Shown here: piece after piece, positions 1-5,970 of the stretch
How the letters are laid out: each line of letters begins with the position of its first letter
How positions within the stretch are numbered: the first letter of the stretch is position 1
Origin: an uncultured Clostridia bacterium
GTDB taxonomy: Bacteria; Bacillota_A; Clostridia; Oscillospirales; Oscillospiraceae
Assembly: GCA_947166955.1 (NCBI GenBank)
Contig: CAMVGI010000081.1
Coordinates: 1-6,320, forward strand
Length of the DNA stretch: 6,320 nucleotides
Direction of reading: 5' to 3'
Made by a program: the position numbers and the translations under genes
Notes under the pieces: model-generated
The model's input: the letters and a program-made list of their open reading frames with translations, nothing else
Told to the model about the DNA's origin: nothing
Database searches by the model: none

Positions 1-1125
1 CCGCGGGCAGATCCCAAGGTCAAGAACATCGCCCCCAACTCCGCCACGTCGGTCTATTCCGCCAACAAGGGCGGCACGGTCTATTGGGCCGTGAGCACGA
101 CGACCAACGGCTCCATCGGCGAGGAGGATCTGATCGAGCCGACGAAGGACAACAAGCGCATCGAGCTCAACGGCAACCTGCCGCTGGAGCAGTCGAACAC
201 CGAGTACACCGCGCCGCTCGATAAGCTGACGCCGGACTCCAACTATTACCTCTCCACGATCCTTGTGGACGCCCGCGGACGCCACAGCCCCATCAAGGTC
301 GCCTCATTCGCGACGCCGGACGACACGGTTCCCGCTTTCTCGACCGGTTATCCCAAGGTGATGAAGAACTACTACGACACCGTCACCACCACCGCGACCG
401 GAAAGGACCCCGACGGCAATTCCGTCACCCTCACGGTCGCCGCGCGCGACGAACACGGCTTCCCCAAGCGCAACTACCGCGTGCAGGTCGCATCCATGCC
501 CAACAAGACCTGCCAGCTCTACTACGCGCTCTATCCGCAGGGGAGCACCCCGCCCACGGCGCAGCAGTTCCGCACCGGCGCGCTCGGCAAGCCCATCCGC
601 AGCGGCGTGGAGGACGCGACCAAGAACCGCATCAACTTCATTGAGCTGACCAATCTGGAGGAGCTCAAGGATTACGATATGTACCTCTGCCTCATCGACG
701 CGGACGGCGCGCTCAGCTCGCCCGTGCAGAAGCTGACGTTCAAGACCATCGACGGCAAGCCCCCGCGCTTCCAGTACGAAACGCCCACCGTGACGCAGGA
801 GCAGCTCAACGCGCTGCGCCTCAACGCCAATGTCAATGAGGACGCGACCATCTATTGGGTCGCCACCAAGGACAACAACTACATCAAGACCAACGACAAG
901 TGGAGCGAAAACGAGTGGTGGGAGCGCGCCTGCCGCCAGATCGAGAGCGGCACGAACGGCATCAGCAAGGGTACCGCCACGGCGCGCGCGAACACCGACG
1001 TCGTCATCAACGTCGGCGGCTTGCAGCCCGCGACGCGCTACTACATCTACTTCGTCGCCAAGGACAGTGCGGGCAACTATTCCGAGTTCTTCCGCTTCGA
1101 CGTCGGCGACCCCAGCGGCGAGCAT
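1..1125 (+). repeat. Three tandem FN3-like modules (A, B, C), protein-level repeats
   Basis: Module A (about 1-330) has GGTVYWAVSTTT, then LTPDSNYYLSTILVDARG, ending FATPDDTVPAF. Module B (about 331-775) has KTCQLYYALYPQGSTPPT, then LKDYDMYLCLIDADGALSS, ending FKTIDGKPPRF. Module C (about 757-1125) has DATIYWVATKDNN, then LQPATRYYIYFVAKDSAG, ending FRFDVGDPSG. The shared pattern is an aromatic strand (YW/YYA), a helical or variable insert, L-x-x-x-x-x-YxxY, D-x-x-G, and a closing F-x-(T/V)-x-D linker. This matches the general FN3 topology. The inserts between the two conserved blocks are longer than in textbook FN3, and no DNA-level repeat is visible, so the duplication is old. Confidence 0.7.
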
Positions 1126-1374
1126 CCCGAGCAGTACACGCCGAACAACAAGCCGCCGTACGCGTACTATCTGCGCGCGAGCACGCTGGACAACATCCCG
1201 CCCGAGGCAACGCAGGAGTTCACGAACTACGACAAGGCGGACACGACCACTTCACCGAACCGGTCATGCAGTACACGGCGCACCGCGACAAGGCGCAGGA
1301 TGACTTCAAGGACCTCTACACGCTCTACACCGACATCGACAAGGCACGCCTTGAGGGCGACACGCAGAAGATAA
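1..1374 (+). CDS. Giant FN3-like surface protein, frame-1 portion (5' partial, ends by frameshift)
   Basis: This is an internal piece of a very large extracellular protein. Frame 1 has no stop from base 1, and codons 1-30 already read as good domain sequence (e.g. GGTVYWAVSTTT), so the true start lies left of the window and the GTG at 91 is only an internal codon. Three FN3-like beta-sandwich modules follow one another (about 1-330, 331-775 and 757-1125). Each has a T-x-x-YW/YYA strand near its start and an L-x-P-x-x-x-YY strand plus a D-x-x-G-x-x-S turn near its end. Authentic sequence continues to about FTNYDKADTT (to about 1248). After that, frame 1 becomes Arg/Ser/Thr-rich nonsense (SCSTRRTATRRR) up to the TAA at 1372-1374, while frame 3 takes over with normal sequence. 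The last 40 or so codons are therefore not native. No enzyme motif is visible; a structural, adhesive or S-layer-associated role is inferred. The specific family was not identified. Confidence 0.85.
   Translation, partial: PRADPKVKNIAPNSATSVYSANKGGTVYWAVSTTTNGSIGEEDLIEPTKDNKRIELNGNLPLEQSNTEYTAPLDKLTPDSNYYLSTILVDARGRHSPIKVASFATPDDTVPAFSTGYPKVMKNYYDTVTTTATGKDPDGNSVTLTVAARDEHGFPKRNYRVQVASMPNKTCQLYYALYPQGSTPPTAQQFRTGALGKPIRSGVEDATKNRINFIELTNLEELKDYDMYLCLIDADGALSSPVQKLTFKTIDGKPPRFQYETPTVTQEQLNALRLNANVNEDATIYWVATKDNNYIKTNDKWSENEWWERACRQIESGTNGISKGTATARANTDVVINVGGLQPATRYYIYFVAKDSAGNYSEFFRFDVGDPSGEHPEQYTPNNKPPYAYYLRASTLDNIPPEATQEFTNYDKADTTTSPNRSCSTRRTATRRRMTSRTSTRSTPTSTRHALRATRRR
1240..1262 (+). other. 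Frame break 1 (-1 shift, apparent one-base loss)
   Basis: Upstream, frame 1 reads FTNYDKADTT; downstream, frame 3 reads HFTEPVMQYTAHRDKAQDDF. Both frames stay open across 855-1374, so the position is judged from protein character, not from stops. Adding one C to the CC at 1246-1247 (giving ACG ACC CAC TTC) would restore D-T-T-H-F-T-E-P seamlessly. I see no X-XXY-YYZ slippery heptamer, so programmed -1 frameshifting is unlikely. The remaining choices are a sequencing/assembly indel or a real mutation. Confidence 0.8.
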
Positions 1375-4300
1375 AGGACGCGCAGAACGCGTATTACGAC
1401 ACGCTGCGCGCCACCGTCAAGCTCTACAACAACGCCTCCACAGGCAACGAGAGCGTCACGGAGCGCGACGAGAACTACGTCGCGAGCGACACCAACCCCT
1501 GGGTCATCGACTACCGCAAGATCACGGTGGATTACGACGCCGACACGGGCATTATGACGCTCGTGCTGAAGTCCGACCCCGACCATCCGGAGGAGGCCGC
1601 GATCAACCTCTCCAGCGGCTCGACCTATCACTTCGAGCTTGACGACCTGTGCGACACGTCCACCTCGAAAAACCGCATGGGCCACTATCGCATGCCCGAC
1701 TTCACCACCATTTCCGCGCAGGTGCAGCTTCGCACGATCAACGTCACGCAGGCGAACTACAACAACACGTACCACAAGTCGAGCGAGCTCTACCCCGGCA
1801 ACGACCCGAACGAAAGCATCCCCATCGACATGGCGTTCTCCATGACGCCCGTCTCCACGAGCGTCGAGGACTTCGTCGACTGGGATCTGCTCTTCTGGTC
1901 GGACACCTCCTGTGAGTTCGAGATCTACGAGCTCGACGCCAACAGCAACGGCACGAACGCCGTGGCGATCCGCCCGCTGACCAAAGGCGGTGCCTTCTCG
2001 GAGGGCACGAACGGCCACTACAGCGTGCCGCAGACCGTGGAGGGCGTCGAAGCGCGAGACCCCGACACCGAGGCGGACAACTACCTCGGCTACGTCGGCC
2101 AAAGCTACTTCAACAAGTTCTACGGCGTCAAGGGCACGTTCCCGAGCGTCACGGGCAAGGGCAGCGGCAACGTCCTTTCCGACTACGCCACCCATCCCGA
2201 CATCTGCGCGCGCGGCGTCATGAAGCGCAACGAGTCGAAGTACTACGGCATCCACTTCACCAAGATCGGCGACACGGCGGAGACGGAGGGCCGCGGCAAG
2301 ACCTGGGACGCGTCCATCACCTTCCGCATCTCCGTCGTCACGTCGGCGGACAGCGGCGCGCTGGACGACCTCTCCAAGGAGCTGCGCGACAGCACCATCC
2401 GGAGCTTTGAGTCCTCGCGCGGCGTTTCGCTGATCCACTCGCCCAAGCCGTTCACGCTCTACAAGCGCTTCGCCAACCAGGACGCGCCGAACTTCGAGAC
2501 CGCGTTCCCGACCTTTAATCCCGAGGACGTCACGGCGCGCATCAACGTCATGCTCGACCGCGCCGGCACGCTCTACTATGCCGTCGTGCCCGCGAGCCAG
2601 TGGCACACGGACCAAAACGGCGTCCCCTACGAGACCAACACCCCCGCCGTGAGGACCTACACCGTCGACAGCGGCCCCACCGGCATCGCAAAGGGCAACG
2701 AGCTGCACGCGCCGAGAGAAGGTCTCGCGACCGACCACAAGGATTACGGGCTTTACTACACGACAATCGACGACGTGGAATACAACGTTCCCACCGACGC
2801 CAGCAAGTTCCTGCCTGCCTACAACGCGGAGACCGAGTCCTTCAACAATGCCGAGAAGACCTCTAAGATGGAGCTGGTCGCGCCCACGAGCCAACAGGTC
2901 TTCTCGAAGCGGCTCTCCAGCACCACCGGTGTCCAGACCGGCAGCCTGCAGCTCAGCGACGGCGGTCTCGGCACCATCGACCTGCAGGGACTGGAGCCGG
3001 AGTCCACCTACCTCGTCTACTTCTCCATGCAGGGCACCGGACAGGTCTACTCCGACCGCGCGCAGATCTTCCAGTTCCGCACCACGAAGATCAACCGCCC
3101 GCGCCTGATCGTCCACAACGAGGTCGACCACGGCACCATCACCAGCAAGAACATGCCCGCCGAGGTAGACGGCGCGCTGTTCCTCCTCGAGTCGGTGGAG
3201 AAGAACTCGACCCTCACCGCCAAGCTGACCGACGTGCTCGACGAGCGGGAAAAGGCGGCGTTCAAGGCGGAATACGAGGATAAGGACACGAGGGACACCA
3301 ACGGCAAGCTCATTCGGGAGTACACCGTCTGGGAGGCCATCTGCCGCTCGTACAGCAACACCGGCGGCAGCCTGTTCGACCAATACGCCAACGAGGACAC
3401 GAAGAACATCGTCCTCAAGCTCATCACCGGCGACGAGGGTTCCAGTCTGGTGAAGGTGGGCCGGAAGACCGCAACGATCAGCAGAGCGGGCGACCTTGAG
3501 GACTACGACTTCACCAAGAACGAGGACAAGCTGCCCGCCCAAGACATCCTGCTCGCCGCGGCGCGCGCCGTCGGCAGCCAGGGCGCGAACGCCAAGGGCC
3601 ACTCCATCGGCTTCGGCGGCACGCAGCCCATCTACAAGGGCGACACCGGCAAGCCGACCATCACCGCCATCGACGGCGAGGTGACGGTGGACTTCGTCAA
3701 GGGCAAGAGCGGCACTGGCGGCTTCAAGATGGACGGCTTCATCCACCTGACCTTCGACCGCCCGCTGTATCTGTACTACGAGCCGGTCAACACGAGTTCC
3801 CTGCCGCGCCGCGAGGCGCTGACGGGCCCGATGCTCGACGACTACTTCCTCACCCCCGACGTGACAAATACCTCCTATAGCGCGCGAGAAGTCGCGAACG
3901 ACCCCAGTCCCCGAAGCGAGGTCACCATCGACCTCACGGAGCTTCAGGCCGACGGCAGCGGCGGCGTCCAAAACGGCGCGACCTTTACCGCGAACCGCCG
4001 CCTGTGCGGCCAGTTCGGCACCCCGCGTCAGTCGCAGCCGCTGATCATCTCCGTGGAGTACAACAAGACGATCGGCAAGGTGACCGCCACCGTGCAGGGC
4101 GACAGCGGATATGCCGCCAAGGACAAGTGGTTCCCCGAGTATCAGACCATGACCAACATCACCGCGCATGTCGTCGCGCCGACGGCAACGGGGTTCCGCC
4201 TCGATACCACCGACCTGCTGCTCAACCCCGGCTCGTCCGCGACGATCACCGCCACCCTTTCTCCGACGGGGGCGGTAGGCTCTGTGGACTACTATTGGAA

Positions 4301-4817
4301 AACCGGAACCGGTTTGGTGCAGGCTGGTAACATCGATCAACTGTCGGGCACCTCGATAAGGGTAACGGGCAGGTCGGATACGTCCACCACGCTGGACGGC
4401 GTCATCGTCGCCGTCCTCTGCGACGAGAGCGGCGCGCAGATAGCGGGCGTCGCCCCGCGGGAGGTCACCGTCAAGGTGAAGCCGGTCACTCTCGGCAAGG
4501 TCGCCGTGTCGCCGGACGAGATCACGCTGAGCAAGTCCAACGCCGCGCCCTACAGGTCGTCCGGCGAGGTCGACCTGAGCATCAATGCGCCCACGATGGG
4601 CGCAGCGGATAAGGTGCTTGCCCAAAACGCCGAAATCAGCAACGCGGACAGCGACAAAATCTCCGTCAAGGTCACCGGTCTCGGCGATACCGCCAAGGTC
4701 CTTGTCAGCATCAAGAGTACCTACAACGTTACGGCAGACGAATACATCGTGGTCTGGTTCTCGGCGACGGACAACCGTATCGACAAGGGCAGGCTGATCG
4801 TCAAGATCACCCCGTAA
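1251..4817 (+). CDS. Giant surface protein, frame-3 portion carrying FN3-like and Ig-like domains (C-terminal 1,188 residues)
   Basis: This is the direct continuation of the preceding reading frame after a -1 shift. It starts in the middle of a domain at about HFTEPVMQYTAHRDK and ends at TAA 4815-4817. Frame 3 is open upstream to 855, but that stretch is an Arg/Gln/His-rich shadow of the frame-1 protein. The first ATG in the native part, at 1266, has no visible RBS and is not a credible start. In order it contains a predicted helical stretch (about 1287-1431), a region of unknown fold (about 1440-2480), an FN3-like module with AGTLYYAVVPASQW (2481-3108), a second unknown region with a charged helical part (3109-4178), and two Ig-like (Big-type) domains (4179-4484 and 4485-4814). 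The C-terminus (GRLIVKITP) ends on a beta strand, with no LPXTG motif, SLH domain or membrane anchor. If anchored, the protein must be held through its unseen N-terminal part or by partners. A surface structural or adhesive role is inferred. Confidence 0.88.
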   Translation, partial: FTEPVMQYTAHRDKAQDDFKDLYTLYTDIDKARLEGDTQKIKDAQNAYYDTLRATVKLYNNASTGNESVTERDENYVASDTNPWVIDYRKITVDYDADTGIMTLVLKSDPDHPEEAAINLSSGSTYHFELDDLCDTSTSKNRMGHYRMPDFTTISAQVQLRTINVTQANYNNTYHKSSELYPGNDPNESIPIDMAFSMTPVSTSVEDFVDWDLLFWSDTSCEFEIYELDANSNGTNAVAIRPLTKGGAFSEGTNGHYSVPQTVEGVEARDPDTEADNYLGYVGQSYFNKFYGVKGTFPSVTGKGSGNVLSDYATHPDICARGVMKRNESKYYGIHFTKIGDTAETEGRGKTWDASITFRISVVTSADSGALDDLSKELRDSTIRSFESSRGVSLIHSPKPFTLYKRFANQDAPNFETAFPTFNPEDVTARINVMLDRAGTLYYAVVPASQWHTDQNGVPYETNTPAVRTYTVDSGPTGIAKGNELHAPREGLATDHKDYGLYYTTIDDVEYNVPTDASKFLPAYNAETESFNNAEKTSKMELVAPTSQQVFSKRLSSTTGVQTGSLQLSDGGLGTIDLQGLEPESTYLVYFSMQGTGQVYSDRAQIFQFRTTKINRPRLIVHNEVDHGTITSKNMPAEVDGALFLLESVEKNSTLTAKLTDVLDEREKAAFKAEYEDKDTRDTNGKLIREYTVWEAICRSYSNTGGSLFDQYANEDTKNIVLKLITGDEGSSLVKVGRKTATISRAGDLEDYDFTKNEDKLPAQDILLAAARAVGSQGANAKGHSIGFGGTQPIYKGDTGKPTITAIDGEVTVDFVKGKSGTGGFKMDGFIHLTFDRPLYLYYEPVNTSSLPRREALTGPMLDDYFLTPDVTNTSYSAREVANDPSPRSEVTIDLTELQADGSGGVQNGATFTANRRLCGQFGTPRQSQPLIISVEYNKTIGKVTATVQGDSGYAAKDKWFPEYQTMTNITAHVVAPTATGFRLDTTDLLLNPGSSATITATLSPTGAVGSVDYYWKTGTGLVQAGNIDQLSGTSIRVTGRSDTSTTLDGVIVAVLCDESGAQIAGVAPREVTVKVKPVTLGKVAVSPDEITLSKSNAAPYRSSGEVDLSINAPTMGAADKVLAQNAEISNADSDKISVKVTGLGDTAKVLVSIKSTYNVTADEYIVVWFSATDNRIDKGRLIVKITP
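1287..1431 (+). other. Predicted helical segment within the beta-rich protein
   Basis: The stretch DKAQDDFKDLYTLYTDIDKA continuing to DAQNAYYDTLRATVKLYNN is charged, lacks Pro and Gly apart from one EGD turn, and has hydrophobic or aromatic residues spaced every three to four positions. This suggests an amphipathic helical hairpin of about 48 residues. It falls between FN3-like module C and the region of unknown fold, directly after the frame break, so it could be a rigid spacer or an assembly interface. This is judged by eye only. Confidence 0.5.
2481..3108 (+). repeat. Fourth FN3-like module (D), with a long internal insert
   Basis: It opens with DAPNFETAFPTFNPEDVTAR, has the same aromatic strand as modules A-C (AGTLYYAVVPASQW), and closes with LQGLEPESTYLVYFSMQGTG followed by FQFRTTKINRPRL. 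About 130 residues separate the two conserved blocks, far more than in module C, so an extra subdomain or extended loop is probably inserted. It sits about 450 residues downstream of module C. Confidence 0.65.
4179..4484 (+). other. Ig-like (Big_2-type) domain 1
   Basis: The block starts P-T-A-T-G-F-R-L-D and continues TDLLLNPGSSATITATLSP, the usual bacterial Ig-like opening in which a strand is followed by an L-x-x-G-x-(S/T)-x-x-(L/I)-x-A-x-(L/V)-x-P signature. It then has YYWKTGTG and ends EVTVKVKP. These domains are common in surface and adhesive proteins as stalk or glycan-contact modules. Around 4285-4370 the local base composition is less GC-rich and includes ATA and AGG codons that are rare elsewhere here. 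Confidence 0.7.
4485..4814 (+). other. Ig-like domain 2 (C-terminal)
   Basis: A second beta-sandwich module begins VTLGKVAVSPDEITLSKSNA, with the V-x-V-S-P-x-x-I-x-L-x opening typical of Big-type domains. It ends with the strand GRLIVKITP immediately before the stop. It lacks the clear G-x-x-x-x-L-x-A core of domain 1, so its family membership is less sure. It forms the C-terminus of the giant protein. Confidence 0.55.
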
Positions 4818-4823
4818 AGGAGG
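4816..4823 (+). promoter_or_regulatory. Strong ribosome binding site (AAAGGAGG), overlapping the upstream stop
   Basis: AAAGGAGG lies 7 bases before the ATG at 4831 and is close to perfectly complementary to the 16S 3' end. It fixes the start of the second gene. Its first two bases are the last two of the upstream TAA (4815-4817), so ribosomes ending on the giant protein stop on the Shine-Dalgarno. This favours translational coupling and co-transcription of the two genes. Confidence 0.92.
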
Positions 4824-4830
4824 CGCTTTC

Positions 4831-4917
4831 ATGAACCGAAAACTCTATCTGCGCCCGCTCTCCTTTGCGCTGGCGCTGCTGCTCGCGCTCGCGCTCGTTC
4901 CGCCGTCCGCCCTCGCG
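4831..4917 (+). other. Sec signal peptide coding segment
   Basis: The first 29 codons encode a basic start (N-R-K, later R), a 13-residue Ala/Leu core with no charge, and a P-P-S-A-L-A cleavage region followed by acidic DDE. The A-x-A rule is met at residues 27-29. There is no Cys after the core, so this is not a lipoprotein signal. It shows that the product is exported by Sec and released or retained outside the membrane. Confidence 0.9.
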
Positions 4918-5970
4918 GACGACGAGAACCCGTTCGCCGTCGCGGCGGTGCAGGACATCCTGATCAAGCCCGGCGCGAAGGACGGACACGTCCGCTTCGG
5001 CGTCGCCGCCGACGTCAAGGAGCTTCAGCTGCGCGGCGAGGACGGCAAGGCAATCTCCGCGACCGCCACGTCCATCGACGACGCGCTGGAAACCGTGTGC
5101 AAAAACGCCTTTCCCGAGTCGGACAGCGTCAAGGACGTGGGGCTGGACTATATCTCCTACGTCAGCGTCTCCGCGATCCAGGGCACGATCTACGACGGCT
5201 ACAACACCGAGGGCGACACGGGCGCGGGCGTCGCGGGGGTCAAGAAGTACTATCACAAGGACGCCGCCTCCAACTACCGCATCGCCAACATCCGCTTCGT
5301 GCCCAAGACCTCCTTCAGCGGGCAGGCGATGATCGAGTACTACGGCTACTATCACTACACCACGAAGGACGACTCGAACAACCTCGTGACCAAGGAGGTC
5401 GTCAAGACCGGCTCCTACACCGGCAGGATCTACATCACCGTCAGCAAACAGGAGCCCGGCATCGCCTACTCCACCGACGGCGAGCCGGCGCAGTTTGCCG
5501 CCGACGATTTTGCGACCTACTCCTCCGCCGTCACGGGCCGCACGTTCAAGTACGTCTCCTTCCGCCTGCCGAGCGAGCGCGAGGGCACGCTGTACTACAA
5601 CTACATCAGCGATTCCGTGTACGATTACCCCGTCGCCGCCGCGCAGCGCTTCTACCGCAAGGATACGCCCACGGTCGACCGCGTGTTCTTCGTGCCCGCG
5701 AAGGATTACGCGGGCGAGGTGCACATCGAGTTCACCGGCGTGGACAGCGCCGAAACGCCGATCCTCGGCGAGCTGGTCATCCACGTCACGAACTACGGCC
5801 CCGAGCACAGCCAGCCACGCGCCGAAGGCCCCTTCGTCTACCGCGTCGCCGCGGGGCAGCCGGTCAGCCTCGACCAAAAGGCGTTTGAAGATCAGGTGCA
5901 GCTCCAGATCGGCGAGGGCGAGACGTTCAGCCACTTCAACCTCGCCTCGCTCCCGCCCGCGGAGACGTAA
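4831..5970 (+). CDS. Secreted Tyr-rich repeat surface protein, N-terminal part (truncated by frameshift)
   Basis: The start is secure: ATG with a strong RBS, 13 bases after the upstream stop. Residues 1-29 are a classical signal peptide: a basic n-region (MNRKLYLRP), a hydrophobic core (SFALALLLALALV) and cleavage predicted after SALA, before DDENPF. The mature part has repeats with the pattern YVSF-x(4)-GTLYYNY, then a basic/aromatic stretch, then FVPAKDYAGEVHIEFTG and a closing G-x-L-x-I-x-V-T strand. Unit 1 is about residues 54-206, unit 2 about 207-321, and unit 3 begins at about 334. The frame ends at TAA 5968-5970 after LASLPPAET, in the middle of a repeat strand. The protein clearly continues in frame 3, so the 379-residue product is not the native one. 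I recall such repeats from SLH-bearing clostridial surface proteins; no SLH domain is visible here. The role is inferred to be cell-envelope structure or adhesion. Confidence 0.9.
   Translation: MNRKLYLRPLSFALALLLALALVPPSALADDENPFAVAAVQDILIKPGAKDGHVRFGVAADVKELQLRGEDGKAISATATSIDDALETVCKNAFPESDSVKDVGLDYISYVSVSAIQGTIYDGYNTEGDTGAGVAGVKKYYHKDAASNYRIANIRFVPKTSFSGQAMIEYYGYYHYTTKDDSNNLVTKEVVKTGSYTGRIYITVSKQEPGIAYSTDGEPAQFAADDFATYSSAVTGRTFKYVSFRLPSEREGTLYYNYISDSVYDYPVAAAQRFYRKDTPTVDRVFFVPAKDYAGEVHIEFTGVDSAETPILGELVIHVTNYGPEHSQPRAEGPFVYRVAAGQPVSLDQKAFEDQVQLQIGEGETFSHFNLASLPPAET
5955..5968 (+). other. Frame break 2 (-1 shift, apparent one-base loss)
   Basis: Frame 1 reads FNLASLPPAET-stop, while frame 3 from 5964 reads DVIYIFEFKMDG. 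The repeat pattern seen upstream (FRLPSEREGTLYYNY) predicts strand, LP, small turn, G-x-(L/I)-Y-x-x. Restoring one G in the GCGGAGACG at 5959-5967 gives LPPAGDVIYIFEF, which fits that pattern exactly. The site lies beside CCC and GG runs. No slippery heptamer is seen. Confidence 0.85.

Noticed and set aside
1240..1262. Programmed -1 ribosomal frameshift
   Set aside because: No X-XXY-YYZ slippery heptamer at this site (nor at 5955-5968), and no evident downstream stem-loop or pseudoknot by eye. Two independent programmed shifts in adjacent structural genes would be unusual.
1935..1952. DANSNG as a calcium-binding DxNxDG-like loop
   Set aside because: A single short match lacking the last Asp and without a paired motif. 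Asp- and Asn-rich turns are common throughout this protein, so it is not specific.
4300..4315. Perfect inverted repeat AAACCGG-AA-CCGGTTT
   Set aside because: It has 7-base arms with a 2-base centre inside Ig-like domain coding sequence, with no T-run after it. It is too tight for a terminator hairpin and more likely chance or a codon effect (KTGTG).
1227..4832. Open antisense frame of about 1,200 codons on the - strand
   Set aside because: It mirrors the sense gene. G/C-ending sense codons suppress antisense stops, and its product is a Val/Arg/Leu/Asp-rich low-complexity shadow without domains. The sense strand has clear Ig-like and FN3-like modules.
4807..5934. Antisense open frame of 375 codons over the second gene
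   Set aside because: Same GC-driven shadow effect. The sense strand has an RBS, a signal peptide and repeats; the antisense product is Val/Asp/Arg-rich with no recognisable motif.
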